Assembly: GCF_000517425.1 (NCBI RefSeq)
Contig: NZ_CP006569.1
Location: 1,426,001 to 1,490,000 of the forward strand
Length of the DNA: 64,000 nucleotides
Origin: Sodalis praecaptivus
GTDB lineage: Bacteria; Pseudomonadota; Gammaproteobacteria; Enterobacterales; Enterobacteriaceae
Reading direction: 5' to 3'
The notes under the pieces: model-generated
What the model was told of the DNA's origin: nothing
What the model saw: only the letters and a program-made list of their open reading frames with translations
Database searches by the model: none
Part shown: one piece after another, positions 36,960 to 46,910 of the stretch
How the letters are laid out: each line of letters begins with the position of its first letter
Position numbering within the stretch: the first letter of the stretch is position 1
Position numbers and translations under genes: made by a program

Positions 36960-37718
36960 ATGAATTTCCGCCTGTCAGGTGTGGCGTTTGCCAGCGTCCT
37001 GCTTCTGGGGTGCGCTACTCATCAAAATCAGGACGACCAAGGCCGGTCGGATCCTCTGGAGGGTTTCAACCGCAGCATGTTTAATTTCAACTATAACGTG
37101 CTGGATCCCTACGTGGTGCGCCCGGCGGCGGTGGCCTGGCGGGATTATGTGCCGAAGCCGGCGCGTAACGGGTTGAGCAATTTTTTCACCAACCTGGAAG
37201 AGCCCGCCACCATGGTCAACTACTTTGTCGAGGGCAAGCCCTACAAAGCGATGGTGCATTTCAACCGCTTTTTCCTTAATACCCTGCTTGGCATGGGGGG
37301 CTTAATCGATGTGGCCTCTATGGCGAACCCAAAACTGGCCAAAGAGGAGCCTCGGCGCTTCGGCAGTACGCTGGGTCATTATGGCGTCGGTTACGGCCCG
37401 TATGTGCAGTTGCCCGGCTACGGCAGTTTCACGCCCCGTGAGGACGTCGGCGGGCTGGTGGATGATCTCTACCCGCTGTTGAGCTACCTGACCTGGTGGA
37501 TGTCCGCCGGCAAATGGGCGTTGGAAGGCCTGGAAACCCGCGCCCAACTGCTGGATTCGGACGGCCTGCTGCGCAATTCGCAGGATCCTTACGCCATGGT
37601 GCGCGCCGCCTATTTCCAGCGCCATGATTTCCTGGCCAGCGACGGCGTGTTGACGCCGCAGGAAAACCCGAACGCCGCCGCGATCCAAGGCGATCTTAAC
37701 TCGATAGATGCCCAATAA
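36960..37718 (+). CDS. mlaA: Outer-membrane lipid asymmetry lipoprotein MlaA (VacJ)
   Basis: This 252-residue outer-membrane lipoprotein removes mislocalised phospholipids from the outer leaflet and passes them to MlaC. The lipobox LLLGC gives lipidated Cys18. Conserved segments are DPLEGFNRSMFNFNYNVLDPYVVRP and LPGYGSFTPREDVG-like sequences. CGGAG ten bases before the ATG supports the start. In E. coli it neighbours yfdC; here the ccm operon lies between. The C-terminus is slightly longer than usual (ENPNAAAIQGDLNSIDAQ). Confidence 0.96.
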   Translation: MNFRLSGVAFASVLLLGCATHQNQDDQGRSDPLEGFNRSMFNFNYNVLDPYVVRPAAVAWRDYVPKPARNGLSNFFTNLEEPATMVNYFVEGKPYKAMVHFNRFFLNTLLGMGGLIDVASMANPKLAKEEPRRFGSTLGHYGVGYGPYVQLPGYGSFTPREDVGGLVDDLYPLLSYLTWWMSAGKWALEGLETRAQLLDSDGLLRNSQDPYAMVRAAYFQRHDFLASDGVLTPQENPNAAAIQGDLNSIDAQ

Positions 37719-38078
37719 ATGGAGCTGCCCCCCGTGGTCGATGGGCTAACGCCCGGACGGCAGGGGGGACCGCGCGCCGGCCGGGGAGGGCGCGTGAACG
37801 AGGGCCGGGCCGACTGACGGGGTGACGACCCGCCGGGGGCGGTGATGTTAGCGCGGTGCGCAGGGTATGACGTTCCGTTTACGCGCTTGCTACATCGGTA
37901 ACGCGCTGGAAATAGCGAGCGATTTCCGTTTACCTCGGGCGATAAAAACGCGTCTTTGACGGCCCTATTGTCCGCCGGATCGGCTGTTAACCCTGGCGCA
38001 AGGGGCGTATAATTGTTCCCTATAATGAGTAAGATTGATGACTAGCGCCACCCCGGATCGCCGGGCAAGGAGAACACA
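37719..38078 (+). other. Intergenic region between mlaA and yfcZ
   Basis: 360 GC-rich bases. A GC-rich inverted repeat (CTGCCCCCC with GGGGGG near 37727-37768) follows mlaA but lacks a T tract. The yfcZ promoter should lie near 37990-38050. In E. coli fadL sits in this interval; no trace of fadL was recognised. Confidence 0.45.
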
Positions 38079-38375
38079 ATGGCTAATTCACTGAACAAAT
38101 GCAGCGCAAATGAAACGGCAGCCTGCTGCTGTGTTGACGTTGGCACCATCATTGATAATGAAGATTGTAAGGCGAGCTTTAGCCGCGAGTTTGCGGTTCG
38201 CCAGCAGGCGGAATCGATGTTGGCCACGCTGACGGAAAAAGCCCGCGCGGTGGAATCCGATCCTTGCCAAATCGATGCTAGGATTGAACCGCAGGACGAC
38301 GGTTTCGTGCTGGACGCGGATTTTACTTTTTGCTGTCAGGCGGAAACGCTGATTTTCCAACTGGGTCTGCGTTAA
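38079..38375 (+). CDS. yfcZ: YfcZ/YiiS family protein
   Basis: This 98-residue cytosolic protein of the DUF406 family matches E. coli YfcZ (SADETPVCCCMDVGT style). The cysteine cluster ACCCVDVGTIIDNEDC is near residue 15 and the closing ETLIFQLGLR is identical in kind. AAGGAGAACACA precedes the ATG. Function is unknown; in E. coli it lies next to fadL and the fadIJ operon, both missing here. Confidence 0.94.
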   Translation: MANSLNKCSANETAACCCVDVGTIIDNEDCKASFSREFAVRQQAESMLATLTEKARAVESDPCQIDARIEPQDDGFVLDADFTFCCQAETLIFQLGLR

Positions 38376-38749
38376 CGCCCGCGTCGAACCCCGCGGCTGA
38401 ACGCTTACGGCGCGGCGGGGAACCGTTTTTGTTCCGCGTTGAGAATATTCCCACGGTGTTTATGCACCATTCGGCTAAAGTGTTGTCATAGCCTGATAGT
38501 CATCGTAAAGGCGCGGCGCGTTTTCACCCCGAAATCGCGGCTCGCGTGCGAATGACCCTGCGCGTGATATTGACTCCCGGGGTGGAGTTGATGTAAAAAA
38601 CAGCGTTTTGGTCAGATGAGACTGCTCATCTGGCACGGTCGTTATACCGCCACCGCGGGTGGATGGCGGCACGACCCGTGCGTCAGTGGCAGGCTGTGGG
38701 CATTCCCCAGCCGACCGGGCGCGTTTTTCCCCAACAACAACGGTGCATT
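38376..38749 (+). other. yfcZ-sixA spacer with perfect inverted repeat; fadIJ absent
   Basis: The 374-base spacer holds a perfect 8-bp inverted repeat CAGATGAG-ACTG-CTCATCTG at 38613-38632, with no T tract. In E. coli the fatty-acid oxidation genes fadI and fadJ occupy this interval. No recognisable remnant was found, so they were deleted cleanly or decayed beyond recognition. Confidence 0.55.
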
Positions 38750-39232
38750 ATGCAAGTTCTAATTATGCGGCATGGCGATGCTGTTTCCGAGGCCGCCAGC
38801 GATGCGGAAAGACCCCTGACCGATCGGGGCCGTGACGAATCCGGCCTGATGGCGCGCTGGCTTAGCGGCCAAGTGGCGGATATCGATCGGGTGTTGGTCA
38901 GTCCCTATTTGCGCGCTAGGCAGACGCTCGATACCCTGCAGGCATATCTGGTGTTGCCGGATGGACATGAAGTGTTGCCGGAGCTGACGCCGGGCGGGGA
39001 TGCCGGACTGGTATGCTGCTATTTGCAGGCGCTGGCGAATGAAGGGCTGAACCGGGTGCTGGTCATCTCCCATTTGCCGTTGGTGGGATATCTGGTGGCG
39101 GATTTATGCCCCGAGGAGCAGCCGCCGATGTTCGCCACTTCCGCCGTGGCGGGCGTGGATCTGGACGCCGTCAGCGGCAGCGGCAAGCTGTGCTGGCAAG
39201 TAGGGCCAACGCAACTGCTGTCGAAAGTCTGA
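38750..39232 (+). CDS. sixA: Phosphohistidine phosphatase SixA
   Basis: This 160-residue cytosolic histidine phosphatase removes phosphate from His-phosphorylated proteins; in E. coli the nitrogen PTS (NPr) is the relevant target. The RHG motif with nucleophile His8 (IMRHGDA), LTDRGRDE, and the second catalytic histidine in VISHLPLVGYL are all present. The ATG at 38750 gives the family start; the in-frame ATG at 38663 would add 29 residues. No strong ribosome-binding site is visible. Confidence 0.94.
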   Translation: MQVLIMRHGDAVSEAASDAERPLTDRGRDESGLMARWLSGQVADIDRVLVSPYLRARQTLDTLQAYLVLPDGHEVLPELTPGGDAGLVCCYLQALANEGLNRVLVISHLPLVGYLVADLCPEEQPPMFATSAVAGVDLDAVSGSGKLCWQVGPTQLLSKV

Positions 39233-40028
39233 ACACAGGGCGTGCGGGCGCGGCGGAGGTTGTCCCTGAGAAGTGGATTATGACCTTTCCCCCTGCTAGA
39301 CGCGTCGCCGCGACGTTTTCGGACGCTGACGCCGCTAATCGACAATGCTATCACTAGGCTTACCTCGAACGGGTTTGCCGCGCTCTGCTTATCGGTTTAC
39401 CGTCCTGTCGCGCCGGTGCAAGACCGAGTGGCGTTTTGGCTGAGATAGCCGCTTTCTGCGGCCGTTATCTTCCCCGACGCGGGTTAACAGGCCCGTCGTC
39501 AGCGTCAGGATCGGCAGCAGAAGTCTTATCTAGGCGGGACAGACCGCCCTTTTCTTACCGCTTACCGTATTTTGTGCGCCAGACTTGCCCCCCCCCCCTG
39601 CCGGTGCGTCTTCGTTCATCTTTTTAAGAAGCATTAACCCTCAAACCGTCCCCCCACAAAGCTCACCCCGAACGCGTTTTTGAGCAACCGTATTCGCGAT
39701 AAAGCGCGGTTTGCGCGGTGAATCCGCGGGTGCCATCACCGCCGTGGTCAGGGGCAGGCCGTCGGTACCGTGCGGTCTAGGAAGGAGATGAGGGGGACGA
39801 CTCACTTGAGCGAAACGATATCTGTACATATTCTCATTTATAACAGGAAAGTTAAATAAAAAGTATATAAATCATATCGTTAACAATGATTAATACAATC
39901 GTAAAGAGCGTGCAAATTTTGTGTGTATTTACAGATTAAATTAATTATAATGGTTTCTCATTGTCAAAGTTGCGAAGAAGAGATGACATTTTTGACAAGC
40001 GGGAAAACAGGGGTTTCAGGGGGATAAA
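39233..40028 (+). other. Gene-free region of about 800 bases before the gtr cluster
   Basis: The left part is GC-rich with no recognisable frame. From about 39830 it is strongly AT-rich, including TTGACA-like and TATAAT-like hexamers near 39890-39995, and must hold the gtr promoter. The composition change marks the left border of the gtr insertion. Confidence 0.5.
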
Positions 40029-40454
40029 CTGAAAATTCAGGCAATCAAGCGCTGCGGACCGTTCCGTTTATTATCCCGTATTCCAGATAATTCGCTCACA
40101 CAAACGGTAAAATTTTGTTTGGTCGGGTTACTCAATACCGCGCTGACAGCGGCGGTTATTTTCACCCTTATTCATGTTGGTACCAACATTTACCTGGCTA
40201 ATTTCATCGGTTATGCGGTTGGTATAGTTTGCAGTTTCATTTTTAATTGTCTCTTTACCTTCTCAACCTCCCTTTCTTTTCGCCGTCTAGGCAAATTTTT
40301 AGTCACGTGTTTAGCCGCCTATCTTGTTAATGTCGGCGTTATCTGGTTAGTCGTGCATAGTAATTCGAGTTTGATTTATTCAAGCCAAATTGCCGGTATG
40401 GCATCCTATACCATAACAAGTTTTTTATTATCTAAATTATGGGCTATGAGATGA
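40029..40454 (+). CDS. gtrA: GtrA-family flippase (bactoprenol-linked glucose translocase)
   Basis: This four-TM GtrA-type membrane protein is thought to flip undecaprenyl-phosphate-glucose for O-antigen modification. Family sequence starts at VKFCLVGLLNTALTAAVIF. No ATG lies upstream in frame before a stop at 39993. The best-placed start is CTG at 40029, six bases after AGGGGG, giving 141 residues. A TTG at 40119 would cut into the first helix. The rare start may be a mutated ATG, lowering expression. It ends in an ATGA overlap with gtrB. Confidence 0.82.
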   Translation: MKIQAIKRCGPFRLLSRIPDNSLTQTVKFCLVGLLNTALTAAVIFTLIHVGTNIYLANFIGYAVGIVCSFIFNCLFTFSTSLSFRRLGKFLVTCLAAYLVNVGVIWLVVHSNSSLIYSSQIAGMASYTITSFLLSKLWAMR

Positions 40455-41488
40455 ATCTTAGCACTCCACCTTTGTTAGCAATTGTCGTGCCTTGTTATAA
40501 TGAAGAAGCGGCCTTTCCCTTTTGTTTACACTCCTTGATGGAAGTGGTGACGGGTTTACAACGCAGCAATAAGATCCAACAGGGTAGCCACCTGTTATTT
40601 GTTGACGACGGTAGTCGAGACAGTACATGGCAATTGATTTGCAGCGCGGCGGCAGAAAATAAAGCCGTGCACGGCTTAAAGTTATCGAGAAATTATGGCC
40701 ATCAGGCCGCATTATTGGCGGGCCTTAACCTGGCCAACGCGGATGTTATCATCAGTATCGACGCAGATCTGCAAGACGATACCCAGTGTATCGAACAAAT
40801 GATTGACTGCTATCTAAAAGGCAATGAAGTCGTCTACGGCGTGCGTTCGCGACGAGACAGCGACAGTTGGTTTAAGCGAACCTCCGCTACCCTGTTTTAT
40901 CGGGTCATGGCCGCGATGGGGGTTGAGCAGATTCAAGATCATGCCGATTTCAGACTTCTCAGCCGGCGTGCATTAAAAGCATTACTGACATTAAAAGAGA
41001 AAAATATTTATCTGCGTGGCATGGTGCCGTTGGTTGGATTTAAAAGTGAAAAGGTCTTTTATTCACGTGCGGTGCGCGTGGCTGGCGATACGCATTATCC
41101 TCTGACCAAGATGATCTCTTTGGCGGTTAGAGGGATCACGTCTTCTTCCATCTATCCCTTGCGCATTATCTTCCACACCGGCTTTATCATCTGCCTGCTG
41201 TCAGCGTTGATGATTATCTATACCCTCTGTCAAAAAATAATCGGCAATACGGTTGAGGGATGGACATCGATATCGCTTGCTATTTTGTTTTTCGGCGGCG
41301 TGCAGTTACTTTGTCTCGGTGTGGTGGGGGAATACATCGGCAAAATATACACTGAAGTCAAAAACAGGCCGCTTTTCTTCGTAGAAGAAGAAATAAACTC
41401 TGAAGTTACTACCAAGGACAGTGAAGCAGCGCAGGCGGCTGATGCTCTCCAGGTAACGTATAATACTTTAAATAATAATGCTAAATAG
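40451..41488 (+). CDS. gtrB: GtrB-type glycosyltransferase (undecaprenyl-phosphate glucosyltransferase)
   Basis: This 345-residue family 2 glycosyltransferase transfers glucose from UDP-glucose to undecaprenyl phosphate. The N-terminal GT-A domain has VVPCYNEE (residues about 11-18), VDDGSRDST and the metal-binding DAD in SIDADLQDD. Two C-terminal TM helices follow (about 230-300), then VGEYIGKIYTEVKNRP, a GtrB/DPM1 signature. The ATG overlaps the gtrA stop. The C-terminal tail of about 30 polar residues is variable. Confidence 0.92.
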   Translation: MNLSTPPLLAIVVPCYNEEAAFPFCLHSLMEVVTGLQRSNKIQQGSHLLFVDDGSRDSTWQLICSAAAENKAVHGLKLSRNYGHQAALLAGLNLANADVIISIDADLQDDTQCIEQMIDCYLKGNEVVYGVRSRRDSDSWFKRTSATLFYRVMAAMGVEQIQDHADFRLLSRRALKALLTLKEKNIYLRGMVPLVGFKSEKVFYSRAVRVAGDTHYPLTKMISLAVRGITSSSIYPLRIIFHTGFIICLLSALMIIYTLCQKIIGNTVEGWTSISLAILFFGGVQLLCLGVVGEYIGKIYTEVKNRPLFFVEEEINSEVTTKDSEAAQAADALQVTYNTLNNNAK

Positions 41489-41501
41489 AAGACGACCCGT
41501 A

Positions 41502-43133
41502 ATGAGTAATCTTAATTCTTCCACAGCACCGAAGACACAATTACTGAACGGTAAGCTTGCCATGCTCATCGCCGTTTTGTTGATTGGGTTTGCTATCGGA
41601 TTTATCCATCAGCATTACATCTATCCTATCTATTTTCATGGCGACTCCGCGGCTATGCAGGTGCTTGCGCGCGCTATCGTAGAAAAACATAGCCTGCTGC
41701 CGAAGGATTTTTCCTATGGCAATCAGATTATTTTCCTCCGTTCTAGTTATTTCATCGCGCTTGTCATGCTGCTGGGGATGTCTGGCTATAAAGCTTATAT
41801 CGTCGGCTCTGCGCTCAGTATTGCCTTTTGGTTTGTTATTACTTACCTCGCTCTCTCCTCGGTGTTCCCGCGTCGTTCTAAAGCGCTGGCGCTCGCTGTG
41901 GCGTTGTTCATCCCGTTGGGTTACAACGATCTGGATATGGTATTAGGGCAACAATCGCATTTGGCAAATATTGTATTAGCGCTTGTCGCGGCGATTATGG
42001 CGTTTCAAGCATCGCAGCGCCCGTGCCGACGCTATTTGATTTTGAGTTTTTTGCCCATAGCGCTGATGGCTTTAGAAGCACCCATTAGAGGTGCATTGGT
42101 GGCACTGCCACTGATTGTGGTGTTATTCATTTGTTTCGGTGTCCGCAGAAGCATTTATCCTTCGGCGTTATCATTAGCGGGCATCATCGTCGGTTTTGTT
42201 GGCAACGCGCTATTGCTTAGACACACCGGCCCCCTCGAAGTAAATTATTTGCAGTCGTTAACGTTGTATAATTTGCCCGCTGTCATGGCTAACCTATCAC
42301 AACTCGTGATTGTCCTGCTTAGCTCAACAATGGCCACGGATGTTTTTGCAGGGATGAAGATAGTCAGCGTGGGTTTCCTGCTGTATATCCTAAGCATCGG
42401 AATACTACTCTGTTACGTGGCCGCATTTATTTATGGCATCGTAAGGGCTACGGAAAGAGTGAGGGTAAAGCTAGCCGCCGTTAATGATAATGAGCCTAGT
42501 TTGCTGGACTTTTTCTTTATTCTCGCAGCGATAGGTATTGTCATCGGTTTATTCGCGGTGGCAAGCCTGAATCCTGACTCCCCCCGCCACGTGCAATGGG
42601 CTATGTCGCTGCTCAAAATAACGTTATTCCTGTGGCTTTATGAACAATTATCCCGCATTATCAAAACCAAAAGCACGCTGGCGATCATAACAATCATTGT
42701 TGCTCTCTTGACATCGTGCTGGTATCCCGTAGTCAGCAATAAACACCTTAGTCTCAGCATTCATATCACGTTCCATCGCAATCGCGATTTCAATCGTGAA
42801 ATTCTCACGTTGATGCGCCAGAATAATATCTATCAAATTTATAGCGCAGACTTTTGGGGGATATTACCGCTGAATGCGATTGATAATCGGGTAAACGCCG
42901 GTGAACTTGCCATGAATGGCGACAACTTTGTTCCTCGACATTGGCTGTCGCGCCCAAGTTGGTTCTGCGCCACGGGGGAGGTGTTTTACTATTTAAACCA
43001 GGATGTCGAAGCAGACAGGTTGATAAAAGATCGGATAGTGAAGCGCCATGGCGAATTACTTCTCACAAAAGGGGATGTGTCGATTTGGAAAGGACCCGTG
43101 ATTTGGGAAAACGACCGGCAATGCGTTAACTGA
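41502..43133 (+). CDS. GtrC-like O-antigen glucosyltransferase or polytopic membrane protein
   Basis: A protein of 543 residues from ATG 41502 (551 from ATG 41478, which overlaps gtrB). It has roughly ten TM helices and periplasmic loops, including HGDSAAMQ near the first long loop and a soluble C-terminal part (from about 440). Position as third gene after gtrA and gtrB is that of the type-specific glucosyltransferase, which attaches the flipped glucose to the O antigen. These are very diverse, and I see no specific match. Both start codons are weakly supported. Confidence 0.7.
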   Translation: MSNLNSSTAPKTQLLNGKLAMLIAVLLIGFAIGFIHQHYIYPIYFHGDSAAMQVLARAIVEKHSLLPKDFSYGNQIIFLRSSYFIALVMLLGMSGYKAYIVGSALSIAFWFVITYLALSSVFPRRSKALALAVALFIPLGYNDLDMVLGQQSHLANIVLALVAAIMAFQASQRPCRRYLILSFLPIALMALEAPIRGALVALPLIVVLFICFGVRRSIYPSALSLAGIIVGFVGNALLLRHTGPLEVNYLQSLTLYNLPAVMANLSQLVIVLLSSTMATDVFAGMKIVSVGFLLYILSIGILLCYVAAFIYGIVRATERVRVKLAAVNDNEPSLLDFFFILAAIGIVIGLFAVASLNPDSPRHVQWAMSLLKITLFLWLYEQLSRIIKTKSTLAIITIIVALLTSCWYPVVSNKHLSLSIHITFHRNRDFNREILTLMRQNNIYQIYSADFWGILPLNAIDNRVNAGELAMNGDNFVPRHWLSRPSWFCATGEVFYYLNQDVEADRLIKDRIVKRHGELLLTKGDVSIWKGPVIWENDRQCVN

Positions 43134-43210
43134 CCCCCGATCGACTACGGGCGCAAACGCTAGCGCCCGAACCTCGCACCGGGTGGCTTCGCTATCGCAA
43201 CCCTCATCTT

Positions 43211-43741
43211 TTAGGACGCCAGCTCCACCAGAATCAATAGCGCCGCGCTGCCGCCAAATTCCTTCGGCGCCTGATGAAAACCTTTTATATCAGGATGTTG
43301 CGCCAGCCAGAGGGGCGTCTGTTGCTTCAAAATATGTTTGCCGTGTCCATGCATGACGCAGGCGCAATACACATGTTCTCGCCGGCAGGCGGCGATAAGC
43401 GCGCCCAGTTCCTGTTTTGCCTCCGCCTGCGTGAGCCCGTGCAGATCCAAAAACAGCTCCGGCGTATAGTCACCGCGCCGCAGCTTTTTCACCTCATAGG
43501 GGCTCACGTCCGGGCGGACATAGCGCGGCGGCCCCTCTTCCTGAAGCAGCGGCTGGAATTCATCGGAAAAGTAAAAACTGGCGTCCACCTGCTCCTGAAT
43601 CAATCGTCGCGGGGGCAGGGCGGATTTCGCGCGCCGCGGCGGGGGCGGTCTTACCCGGTCCTGGGGCAGCGGCTTGGCGCCTACCACCGTCTGCCTGAAC
43701 AGCAGCAGATCATCCTCCGCCAGTGTAAATCGTTTCTTCAT
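43211..43741 (-). CDS. smrB: Ribosome rescue endonuclease SmrB
   Basis: This 176-residue Smr-domain protein cleaves mRNA at the front of collided ribosomes. The C-terminal Smr domain (about 95-175) carries [15 protein letters not shown] and the [17 protein letters not shown] block, both conserved from E. coli SmrB (YfcN). It is divergent from prmB, as in E. coli. The gtr cluster next to it ends 77 bases away on the other strand. Confidence 0.95.
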   Translation of the reverse strand: MKKRFTLAEDDLLLFRQTVVGAKPLPQDRVRPPPPRRAKSALPPRRLIQEQVDASFYFSDEFQPLLQEEGPPRYVRPDVSPYEVKKLRRGDYTPELFLDLHGLTQAEAKQELGALIAACRREHVYCACVMHGHGKHILKQQTPLWLAQHPDIKGFHQAPKEFGGSAALLILVELAS

Positions 43742-43905
43742 TGTTTCGCTCTGCGCCTAGCATTTATCTCAGTTTACCCTTTCCTTACCGTTGACGGCGA
43801 AAAAAGTGGCGCCGTTTCCCTCCAAGGCTTACTGGCTGCTGCTTTGTCCGTCACTTCATGGCACACTAGCGCTTGTTGAAGAAAGTGAAGGCCGCGGAGG
43901 GCAGA

Positions 43906-44838
43906 TTGGACAAAATTTTTGTGGATGAAGCGGTAGCGGAGATGCATACCATACAGGATATGCTGCGCTGGACGGTCAGCCGGTTTAACGCCGCGCAGCT
44001 CTATTACGGCCACGGTACCGACAATCCCTGGGATGAAGCGTTACAGCTGGTGTTGCCCAGTTTGTTCCTGCCGCTGGATCTGCCGCCGGAGATGCACGGC
44101 GCGCGCCTGACCTCCAGCGAGCGTGCCCGCGTGGTTGAGCGGGTGATCCGCCGGGTCAATGAGCGCATACCCGTGCCGTACTTGACCAACAAGGCCTGGT
44201 TCTGCGGACTGGAATTTTATGTTGACGATCGCGTGCTGATCCCGCGTTCGCCCATTGGCGAACTGATTACCGATCGCTTTCGCGATCTGTTGCCCCATCC
44301 CCCGGCGCATATCCTTGATATGTGTACCGGTAGCGGTTGCATTGCCATCGCCTGCGCCTACGCCTACCCCGAGGCGGAGGTGGACGCGGTGGATATTGCC
44401 CCCGGCGTATTGGTGGTGGCGGAGCAAAATATCCAGGCGCACGGCGTTGAGCATCAGGTCACCCCGATTCGCTCTGATTTATTCCGTGACTTACCGCCGC
44501 TGGCCTATGACGTGATCGTGACCAATCCTCCCTATGTGGATGAAGAGGATATGAACGATTTGCCGGCGGAGTTTCATGCTGAACCGGTGCTGGGCCTGGC
44601 CGCCGGCAGCGATGGCCTCAAGCTGGTGCGGCGTATTCTGGCCTGTGCGCCCGATTATCTTGCCGAGAATGGCGTGTTGATTTGCGAAGTGGGCAACAGC
44701 ATGGTGCATTTGATGGCGCAATACCCGCAGGTGCCGTTCCGCTGGCTGGAGTTCGCCCAAGGTGGCGACGGTGTATTCATGTTGACGCGGCAACAGTTGA
44801 TCGCCTGCGGCGAACTTTTCAAGCTGTACCGTGATTAA
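43906..44838 (+). CDS. prmB: Ribosomal protein L3 glutamine methyltransferase PrmB
   Basis: This SAM-dependent methyltransferase modifies a glutamine of ribosomal protein L3. The SAM-binding motif [12 protein letters not shown] and the catalytic NPPY ([12 protein letters not shown]) are present. The start is TTG at 43906: GGAGG lies six bases upstream, and the product is then 310 residues, the same as E. coli PrmB, beginning at DKIFVDEAV. The frame is open farther upstream to 43873, but those residues are not conserved. aroC follows 79 bases later. Confidence 0.95.
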   Translation: MDKIFVDEAVAEMHTIQDMLRWTVSRFNAAQLYYGHGTDNPWDEALQLVLPSLFLPLDLPPEMHGARLTSSERARVVERVIRRVNERIPVPYLTNKAWFCGLEFYVDDRVLIPRSPIGELITDRFRDLLPHPPAHILDMCTGSGCIAIACAYAYPEAEVDAVDIAPGVLVVAEQNIQAHGVEHQVTPIRSDLFRDLPPLAYDVIVTNPPYVDEEDMNDLPAEFHAEPVLGLAAGSDGLKLVRRILACAPDYLAENGVLICEVGNSMVHLMAQYPQVPFRWLEFAQGGDGVFMLTRQQLIACGELFKLYRD

Positions 44839-44917
44839 AACCCCTGGCCCGGCCGCAGAACTCGCGTGCGGCCGTGGCGTGTCTGTTTTATATATCAGGA
44901 ATTGGTAAGGAGTCCCG

Positions 44918-46003
44918 ATGGCAGGGAACAGTATTGGACAATTTTTCCGCGTTACCACCTTCGGCGAATCCCACGGGCCGGCCCTGGGCGGGATCGTCGA
45001 CGGCGTACCGCCGGGTATCCCGCTTAGCGAGGAGGATCTGCAGCGCGATCTCGACCGCCGGCGGCCCGGCACGTCGCGCTATACCACGCAGCGGCGCGAG
45101 CCGGACCGCGTGAAGATCCTCTCCGGCGTATTCGAGGGTGTCACTACCGGCACCAGCATCGGGCTGCTTATTGAGAATACCGATCAGCGCTCGCAGGATT
45201 ACAGCGCTATCAAAGATCTCTACCGTCCAGGCCACGCCGATTACAGCTACGAACAGAAGTATGGCCTGCGGGATTATCGCGGCGGCGGTCGTTCATCGGC
45301 GCGGGAAACGGCGATGCGCGTCGCCGCCGGCGCCATCGCCAAGAAATATCTAGCGCAACACTGCGGCGTGCAGGTGCGCGGTTTTCTGGCGCAAATGGGC
45401 GCTATTCGCTGCGATCTCAAAGATTGGGCTCAGGTGGAACAAAATCCCTTCTTCTGCCCGGATGTCGACCGTCTGGAGGCGCTCGATGCGCTGATGCGCG
45501 ATTTGAAAAAAGCCGGGGATTCCATTGGCGCCAAGGTTACGGTCGTAGCAGAGAATTTGCCCGCCGGCCTGGGTGAGCCGGTGTTCGATCGCCTTGATGC
45601 CGATCTGGCCCACGCGCTGATGAGCATTAACGCGGTGAAAGGGGTCGAGATAGGCGATGGCTTCGCGGTCATCGGCAAGCGCGGCAGCGAAAACCGCGAC
45701 GAGATTACCCCCGAAGGTTTTCAAAGCAATCACGCCGGCGGCATTCTTGGCGGCATCAGCAGCGGCCAGCCGGTTATCGCTCATCTCGCCCTGAAGCCCA
45801 CCTCCAGTATCACGGTGCCCGGTCGGACGGTGAACCGCAGCGGCGAGGCGGTGGAAATGGTGACCCGCGGTCGTCACGATCCCTGCGTCGGCATTCGCGC
45901 GGTGCCGATCGCCGAGGCCATGATGGCGATCGTGTTGATGGATCATCTGTTGCGCCAGCGTGCGCAGTGCGCGGACGTTGTTGCGGCGGCGCCGATATGG
46001 TGA
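44918..46003 (+). CDS. aroC: Chorismate synthase
   Basis: This 361-residue FMN-dependent enzyme makes chorismate from EPSP, the last step of the shikimate pathway. Signatures [18 protein letters not shown] (residues about 10-27), [14 protein letters not shown] and the closing [17 protein letters not shown] are all present. TAAGGAGTCCC precedes the ATG. It lies in the conserved prmB-aroC-mepA-yfcA order. The intact gene suggests continued aromatic amino-acid and folate precursor synthesis. Confidence 0.98.
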   Translation: MAGNSIGQFFRVTTFGESHGPALGGIVDGVPPGIPLSEEDLQRDLDRRRPGTSRYTTQRREPDRVKILSGVFEGVTTGTSIGLLIENTDQRSQDYSAIKDLYRPGHADYSYEQKYGLRDYRGGGRSSARETAMRVAAGAIAKKYLAQHCGVQVRGFLAQMGAIRCDLKDWAQVEQNPFFCPDVDRLEALDALMRDLKKAGDSIGAKVTVVAENLPAGLGEPVFDRLDADLAHALMSINAVKGVEIGDGFAVIGKRGSENRDEITPEGFQSNHAGGILGGISSGQPVIAHLALKPTSSITVPGRTVNRSGEAVEMVTRGRHDPCVGIRAVPIAEAMMAIVLMDHLLRQRAQCADVVAAAPIW

Positions 46004-46005
46004 CC

Positions 46006-46839
46006 ATGATGCGTAGGCTAATCCCGGTCTGGCTGGCGCTGGCGGCATTCGGCGCGGGCGCCGCGCAGACGCCGTGGCAAAAAATCGAGCATCCCATCGC
46101 CGGCGCGCCCAGCGCCATCGGCAGCTTCGCCAACGGCTGTATTATCGGCGCCCAGCCGTTGCCGCTGGAGGCGGGGAATTATCAGGTGTTACGGCCGGAT
46201 CAGCGGCGCTACTTCGGCCATCCGGATCTGCTGTTGTTCATCCAGCGCCTGAGTAATCAGGTGAAACATTTGGGGCTGGGAGAGGTGCTGGTCGGTGATA
46301 TGGCGATGCCGGCCGGCGGCCGGTTCAGCAGCGGGCACGCCAGCCACCAGTCGGGACTGGATGCGGATATCTGGCTACAGACGCCGCGTCAGCGCTGGAG
46401 CGCCTCCCAACTGCTGAAACCCCAGCCGCTGGATCTGGTGTCGGCCAACGGCCGCGGCGTAGTGCCGCGCCTGTGGCAGCCGCAAACCGCCGCGCTGATT
46501 AAACTGGCGGCGGAGGATGACCAGGTCACCCGTATTTTTGTCAATCCGGCCATTAAAAAGCAGCTGTGCCTGGATGCGGGCAGCGATCGCGACTGGCTGC
46601 GCAAGGTCCGGCCCTGGTTCGGTCACCGGGCCCATATGCACGTTCGGCTGCGCTGTCCGCCGGGCAGCCGCGACTGCGTCGATCAGCCGGCACCGCCGCC
46701 GGGCGACGGTTGCGGCGCCGAACTGGAGAGCTGGTTTCTGCCGGCCAAACCCGGCACCGGCGCACCGGTGAAAAAAACGCCGCCGCCGCTGCCTGCCGCC
46801 TGTCAGGCGCTGCTCGACCAACATCGGGTATTGCCCTGA
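46006..46839 (+). CDS. mepA: Penicillin-insensitive murein endopeptidase MepA
   Basis: This 277-residue periplasmic LAS-family zinc metallopeptidase cleaves D-Ala-mDAP cross-links in peptidoglycan. A signal peptide ([18 protein letters not shown]) is followed by TPWQKIEHP. Zinc ligands lie in [16 protein letters not shown] and in [11 protein letters not shown]. Six cysteines match E. coli MepA. Starts at 45997, 46006 or 46009 are all possible; the aroC stop falls at 46001-46003, so the genes abut or overlap. Confidence 0.95.
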   Translation: MMRRLIPVWLALAAFGAGAAQTPWQKIEHPIAGAPSAIGSFANGCIIGAQPLPLEAGNYQVLRPDQRRYFGHPDLLLFIQRLSNQVKHLGLGEVLVGDMAMPAGGRFSSGHASHQSGLDADIWLQTPRQRWSASQLLKPQPLDLVSANGRGVVPRLWQPQTAALIKLAAEDDQVTRIFVNPAIKKQLCLDAGSDRDWLRKVRPWFGHRAHMHVRLRCPPGSRDCVDQPAPPPGDGCGAELESWFLPAKPGTGAPVKKTPPPLPAACQALLDQHRVLP

Positions 46840-46910
46840 AAAGTAGGCCGCCGCGCCAGCGTCGCCGGGGCCAGTGATGGCCCCGCGCTACCGTCATTAG
46901 GGAATTGAGT

